Origin: Micromonospora sp. CCTCC AA 2012012
GTDB lineage: Bacteria > Actinomycetota > Actinomycetes > Mycobacteriales > Micromonosporaceae
Direction: 5' to 3'
Length of the DNA stretch: 64,000 nucleotides
Assembly (NCBI RefSeq): GCF_040499845.1
Contig: NZ_CP159342.1
Span: forward strand, 4,650,001-4,714,000
Shown here: in pieces, positions 59,992 through 64,000 of the stretch
How positions within the stretch are numbered: position 1 is the first letter of the stretch
Layout: each line of letters opens with the position of its first letter
Notes under the pieces: generated by a model
Database searches by the model: none
Told to the model about the DNA's origin: nothing
Seen by the model: only the letters and a program-made list of their open reading frames with translations
Translations under genes and position numbers: made by a program

Positions 59992-61752
59992 ATGGACGAC
60001 ATCGACTTCTCGCCGGCTCAGCGTGCCCTCATCGACAAGCCGGGCAGCGTCTTTGTTCCAGCGTGCCCGGGCGCCGGGAAGACCCAGAGCATCGTCGAGC
60101 GCTTCACCCAACGCCCCGGCGTCCCCGCCCGGCAGGGCGTCGCCCTGTTGTCGTTCACCAACGCCGCGATCAACGAGGCGCGTCAGCGGTGCGCCCAACG
60201 GCCAGACCTCATCACCGCCCCGAACTACGTCGGCACCATCGACGGCTTCATCAACCGGTTCATCGTCACGCCCCTGTACAAGGCGCTGACGGGCACGGTC
60301 CCCACGTTCAAGGACTCGTGGCACACCGTCCAGGGCACCACGTTCGGGGTGGCGGGGGTGCCGCTGGAGTTCCAGCTCGGCTGGTTTGCCTTCGACCACG
60401 ACGGCGGCAACGCCCGGCTGGTCAACCACCAAGTCCCGTACGCCCAGCGAAGCACCGTAACCAACCTCCTGGACTGGCAGCGGAATAAGGCCAACACCAG
60501 TGCCTCGCGCCTGGCTCGCCGGTTCCTCGCGAATGGGGTGATGGACTGCGCGGCGACGCGGGTGCTGATGGAGCACTACCTCGCCAACCCGACCAACCGG
60601 GCCCGTCTGGGCCAGCTGATGAGCGCCCGGTTCGGGTCGGTCATCGTCGACGAGGTGCAGGACTGCGACAGCAGCGACATTCTCCTCATCAACTTCCTGC
60701 TCGACTGCGGCATCGAGACCGTCATGGTGGGCGACCTCGACCAGTCCATCTACGGCTTCCGCGGCTCCACCATCGAGGCGGTCAAGAACCTCGTCGGCCG
60801 GGTCCCCGAAGGAACCCGGTTCGACGGCAACTACCGAAGCTCCCCGGCGATCTGCGCCGCCGTTGACAGCTTGCGCGCCGACGCCGGCACCGACATTCCG
60901 CTCGGGAGATGGAAGGACGACCAGCACCCCGTCGTGGTCCTGCCCGTGAGCGGGTTCGGCCACGCTCGCTCAAAGATCATCGAGGTCGCCGGGTCGATGG
61001 GCTTCACCCACGAGGAAATCAAGGTGCTCGCCTACGCCGAGAAGGACGCCCGCGAGTGCGCCGGCGCTTCACCGCCGGGCGACAAGAGCGGGGGCAAACT
61101 CGTCCAGCTCGCCCAGGCCGCAGCAACCCTTCAAGATCTCCGCGCCAGCGCCCGGGCCCGTACCCAGGCCATGCAGACGATCGAAGGCATCCTCCGCGGG
61201 CTCGGCCAAGACGACGACCGTGTGCTCGCCGACGCCGAGTTTCTGGACTCCGTCGGGCTCACCCCCCGCACGTTCCGGGATGGATGCCTGCGGCTCGCCA
61301 GTAGGACCTCACCCTTCGACGGCCCACCCAGCGCCTTCCGCGCCGAGATGCGCAACGGTATCAAGGCGTTGGGGTGGGACGACTGGATCAACGCCGGCAG
61401 CCTCCGCTCTCCGAACGGCGACACCTGGCCGGTCCTCATGGTCGACGAACCCGATGCGCTCGACTGGTCGACGATCCACGGCTTCAAGGGCCTCCAGGCA
61501 ACGGTCACCGCGGTCGCGATCCCGCCGCTGCCGAAACGCGCCACCTCCATCGACGGGGTCGGGCTCTGGGGCCAGGGCAATCCCGGCGAAAGCCGGCGGG
61601 TGCTGTACGTCGGCGCATCCCGCGCCCAGCGCCTGCTCATCCTGGTAACCGCCGACACGCAGGTGCCCGCCGTGACGTCCTGCCTTCAACGGGATGCGGT
61701 GCCGTTCATGGTCGTCCACGACACTCGCGACACCGGGGGCACGAATGCCTGA
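59992..61752 (+). CDS. gajB: Gabija protein GajB (UvrD/PcrA-like helicase)
   Basis: 586 residues. SF1 motifs: FVPACPGAGKTQSIVERF (motif I, about 21-38), VALLSFTNAAINEARQR (Ia), SVIVDEVQDCDSSD (II, about 215-228), VMVGDLDQSIYGFRG (III), TRFDGNYRSSP (IV) and RRVLYVGASRAQRLLIL (VI, about 534-550). GajB works with GajA, sensing DNA ends and aiding cleavage. It is full length for the family and all core motifs are intact, so the system should be functional. Confidence 0.9.
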   Translation: MDDIDFSPAQRALIDKPGSVFVPACPGAGKTQSIVERFTQRPGVPARQGVALLSFTNAAINEARQRCAQRPDLITAPNYVGTIDGFINRFIVTPLYKALTGTVPTFKDSWHTVQGTTFGVAGVPLEFQLGWFAFDHDGGNARLVNHQVPYAQRSTVTNLLDWQRNKANTSASRLARRFLANGVMDCAATRVLMEHYLANPTNRARLGQLMSARFGSVIVDEVQDCDSSDILLINFLLDCGIETVMVGDLDQSIYGFRGSTIEAVKNLVGRVPEGTRFDGNYRSSPAICAAVDSLRADAGTDIPLGRWKDDQHPVVVLPVSGFGHARSKIIEVAGSMGFTHEEIKVLAYAEKDARECAGASPPGDKSGGKLVQLAQAAATLQDLRASARARTQAMQTIEGILRGLGQDDDRVLADAEFLDSVGLTPRTFRDGCLRLASRTSPFDGPPSAFRAEMRNGIKALGWDDWINAGSLRSPNGDTWPVLMVDEPDALDWSTIHGFKGLQATVTAVAIPPLPKRATSIDGVGLWGQGNPGESRRVLYVGASRAQRLLILVTADTQVPAVTSCLQRDAVPFMVVHDTRDTGGTNA

Positions 61753-61905
61753 CACCCCCGCCGCTTTAGCGCGGCAATCCATGGCCTGTTCATCGGTATC
61801 AACGCGTCTGCCGCGTTAGGCGAAAGCATAATCGACTTCAGTTTCGCCTGGTGTGGTCGGAGTGTCGAGACAACGGCTGATCTTGGTTGTTGAGGTAGTT
61901 CGCGG

Positions 61906-62300
61906 TTGGCTGGAGTGAGCCTGGATGATCTTGCGGCGATGGCGTCGGCCGACGAGAACCATCGCTACCGGCTCAGCCTTGAGGGATGTTGGCGGTCGCG
62001 CCGGCAGCGGATCCCGGTCACGCGCTGCTGGTGTCTCGGATCTTCGCCCGGCTCCTGTAACGGCTACAGCCCTGAGACAGTGGTCGTCGACTGGGGTATC
62101 GCAGTCGGCGGCGCGTGGGTGTCTGACTTGAGCGAGTCGGCTGTCGGCGAAGGGATCACCGCCGCGATCGAGCCGATCGAGCTACGCGGGCGGGTTAGAA
62201 CCGCTGCACTCTCAGTCCATTCGCGCCGCCGCCCGCCTGCCGCATGGCGTGCAGCCGGACCTGGGGTTAGGCTGGCGCGGTTGGTGAGTGTCGGCTGACC
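61906..62300 (+). pseudogene. Remnant of an Uma2-family (DUF820) nuclease gene
   Basis: The frame begins SLDDLAAMASADENHRYRLS, the usual Uma2 opening, then loses sense. A neighbouring frame continues MLAVAPAADPGHALLVSRIF (stop at about 62057), and the first frame resumes GYSPETVVVDWGIAVGGAWV. After about 62135 nothing matches. At least two frameshifts and a lost 3' half show that it is broken. Confidence 0.6.
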
Positions 62301-62313
62301 GCGGGCGGCCCGT

Positions 62314-63774
62314 CTATTCCTTCTTCGGGTGGAGCGGGCTCCATCCGTTCAGGTGTGGGCGTAGATCTTCCGGGCTCGGCTCGATGGTGAAGGCGACCGT
62401 TGTGAGCGTGGGTGTACCGACAGTAGGGTCGATCTCGTTGGGATGGGCGCGTGCCCAGGACAACCAGGCGGCGATTTCGCCATCTCCGGCCACCTGATCA
62501 GCTAAAGCTTGTTCCAGGGCGTCGCAGAACGCCCGCATGTTCGCGGCTTCTTCCCACTGTTCCATCGCGGTTTTGAATGTCGTCCTGCGGCGCTCCTCGA
62601 CGGCGAGTCCGCGAGCTTTCGTGATGGCGCGCTCCCACCTTGCTTTGCGTTCGATGTCGCGGCGGCGGCGTTCCTCTGTTGCCTGCTGTTCGGCGAGTCT
62701 CGCCGCGGCCTGCCGTTCCTTCTCACGCTGGTGGAAGGCGGCGGAGACTTGTTTCTGCTCTTCGATGGAGTTGATGATGTCGGCGACGATGCGACTGGCC
62801 TGTTGTTCCAGGCTCCTGGTCGGAGTGTCGCGCCAGGTGAGGCGCTGGTTGGACTGGAACTTGATGACTTCGAGCCGGAGGCGGCCGGTGGCAACGCTGT
62901 CGAACTCCGGAATGTGTGCCCAGGGGCGGAGTCGTTTCGTTCGGCGTTCGTCGGCGGTGAGCACGTGGGGTACCTGGTCGTACTCCTCGAAGAACTCTAG
63001 CGACCGCCGCGCGCTGCCGAACTTGACGTACGGTTTCGGGTTTTTCGTCGTGAGATTGATGCCGACGCGGCATTTTCGGTTCACCCCGGCGTCGTTGATC
63101 GCCCGGAGCAGAGCGAGCACGCGGGGGATCGATTCCGGTGCCACCCGCAGGGTGGTGGGGTCCTGTTCGAGGGCGTCGTAGTCGGCGGCCGCAGTGGCGC
63201 GAGTGTCGCTTTGGTCGAGGCGTAGCCGATTCCAGTCGGTGTCGTAGGGTTGCGCCGCCGAGTACAGACGAACGACGAGGTCACCGGTGTTGCGGCCGGT
63301 GTGCCGCAGGTCGTAGCCGTCGGGCACGAGTTTGTGCTGCTTGGCAGCGTGGATGGCGCGCCGATAGCTCGCGCGGGTGTCGGTGTCCGGATCCGACACG
63401 ACCACGGTGCCGCCGCTGGTCTGGAGCCGCTCAATCAGCACTGTCGCTTCCTGGATCACCGATGGTTGCGCCGTCGGCTGCCCGACCTTTCCGCCAGAGG
63501 TCGCCTGCGTGGGTGAACTCTCCAACAGGTCACTGGTCGCCGTGCTGGTCACCGCGGGGTACCGGCCGTTGTCGAGGTAGTAGCGGCCACGCTCGGTCAA
63601 GGTCGCGGACCACCGGCCGTCCCGACGTGACACCGTGACCAGGCGGCGGCCCTGCAACGCCCTCGCGGTGTGTTTCGCGCCATCGCCTGGCATACCCGGG
63701 TCGGGGCATCCAGCCTCTACCCAGCGCAGCACCTCGACTTGGTGCGGCTTCAGCGGCGCGGCGATGTCGACCAT
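62314..63774 (-). CDS. Hypothetical protein with N-terminal winged helix and coiled coil
   Basis: 486 residues from ATG 63774. Residues 1-75 (LKPHQVEVLRWVEAGCPDPG, ALQGRRLVTVSRRDGRWSAT, LTERGRYYLDNGRYP) form a winged helix seen at the start of many actinobacterial hypothetical proteins. The middle region is unknown; residues 330-420 are a charged coiled coil (EKERQAAARLAEQQATEERR). No enzyme motif. It stands alone after the Gabija genes. The 226 bases to the right of it show no gene. Confidence 0.72.
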   Translation of the reverse strand: MVDIAAPLKPHQVEVLRWVEAGCPDPGMPGDGAKHTARALQGRRLVTVSRRDGRWSATLTERGRYYLDNGRYPAVTSTATSDLLESSPTQATSGGKVGQPTAQPSVIQEATVLIERLQTSGGTVVVSDPDTDTRASYRRAIHAAKQHKLVPDGYDLRHTGRNTGDLVVRLYSAAQPYDTDWNRLRLDQSDTRATAAADYDALEQDPTTLRVAPESIPRVLALLRAINDAGVNRKCRVGINLTTKNPKPYVKFGSARRSLEFFEEYDQVPHVLTADERRTKRLRPWAHIPEFDSVATGRLRLEVIKFQSNQRLTWRDTPTRSLEQQASRIVADIINSIEEQKQVSAAFHQREKERQAAARLAEQQATEERRRRDIERKARWERAITKARGLAVEERRRTTFKTAMEQWEEAANMRAFCDALEQALADQVAGDGEIAAWLSWARAHPNEIDPTVGTPTLTTVAFTIEPSPEDLRPHLNGWSPLHPKKE

Positions 63775-64000
63775 CGGTCAGTTATACCGACCGGGTCCCT
63801 CCCGGGCATAGGCCCTCATCATCCCGGTAGGCGTTGGCCATCCGTCGATGTCAGAGTGGTTCTGCACACCCGGTCACACTGCCTTGTGGCAGGTCGGCAT
63901 CCGAGGGGCGGTTCAGGTGGCGTTCGATGTATCGCGGTACGTCGTTGGCGATGAATGGGCGTACCGGCTTCGAGACACGGCATCCTCGGAGCGCGTACGC

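Noticed and set aside
58798..60963. 721-codon open frame on the minus strand
   Set aside because: It lies fully antisense to gajA and gajB, whose motifs are complete. The translation is low-complexity Gly/Val/Glu-rich, as expected from the complement of high-GC coding DNA.
63775..64000. Possible small gene at the right edge
   Set aside because: Open frames here are short, lack ribosome sites and overlap the divergent promoter region of the 62314 gene.

Overview
The window is high-GC actinobacterial DNA. Lsr2, DUF2637/SpdB-like, Replic_Relax, DUF4262 and DUF4314 proteins, GTG starts and strong AAGGAG ribosome sites point to a filamentous actinomycete, probably a Micromonosporaceae member (inference from gene content). 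No tRNA, rRNA or CRISPR array was seen. The left two thirds reads as the backbone of a conjugative plasmid or integrative element and the right third as a defence island.

Layout. 1-4.2 kb: end of a VirB4-like ATPase, a VirD4/TraD-like coupling ATPase and a replication-relaxation protein flanked by repeat-rich DNA that could hold an oriT or origin. 4.5-23.8 kb: a run of mostly single genes on the + strand, many separated by GC-rich stem-loops: conserved hypotheticals, an FAD monooxygenase, an Lsr2 paralogue, winged-helix proteins, a GGDEF protein, a cell-wall hydrolase, a MoxR ATPase plus VWA protein pair, a HAD-fold protein, and DUF4314 and DUF4262 proteins. Four gaps share one promoter-like element (ACTTGAYC, 15-16 bp, GCGTNNAT). 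23.9-36.0 kb, minus strand: a tightly overlapping operon for a Tad/Flp-type pilus (lipoprotein, secreted protein, SAF protein, TadZ-, TadA-, TadB- and TadC-like proteins, a pilin-like peptide, TadE/TadG-like pseudopilins), ending with a giant LysM-BTAD membrane regulator and a DUF2637 protein. Its divergent promoter region has four 10-bp repeats spaced exactly 14 bp apart. 36.3-37.9 kb, plus strand: two small winged-helix proteins and the prepilin peptidase.

38-43 kb: a two-gene overlapping cassette of a CBS-HEPN protein and a helicase-like protein with a broken P-loop (a candidate undescribed system), then a restriction-modification set (PD-(D/E)xK protein, Vsr, C5 methyltransferase). 43.2-48.5 kb: gene remnants, a frameshifted IS630-type transposase and a regulator/MFS exporter pair. 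48.6-57.8 kb: an XRE-ImmA protease with an unknown partner, divergent from a complete three-gene pPIWI-RE island (REase, DinG-like helicase, Piwi), with a repeat-rich operator between them. 58.0-61.8 kb: a complete Gabija pair (GajA, GajB). 61.9-63.8 kb: an Uma2-like pseudogene and an unrecognised winged-helix/coiled-coil protein.

Together the genes describe an element equipped to move (T4SS ATPases, wall hydrolase, spread-type protein, pilus), to control its own expression (Lsr2, wHTH, BTAD) and to carry stacked anti-invader modules.
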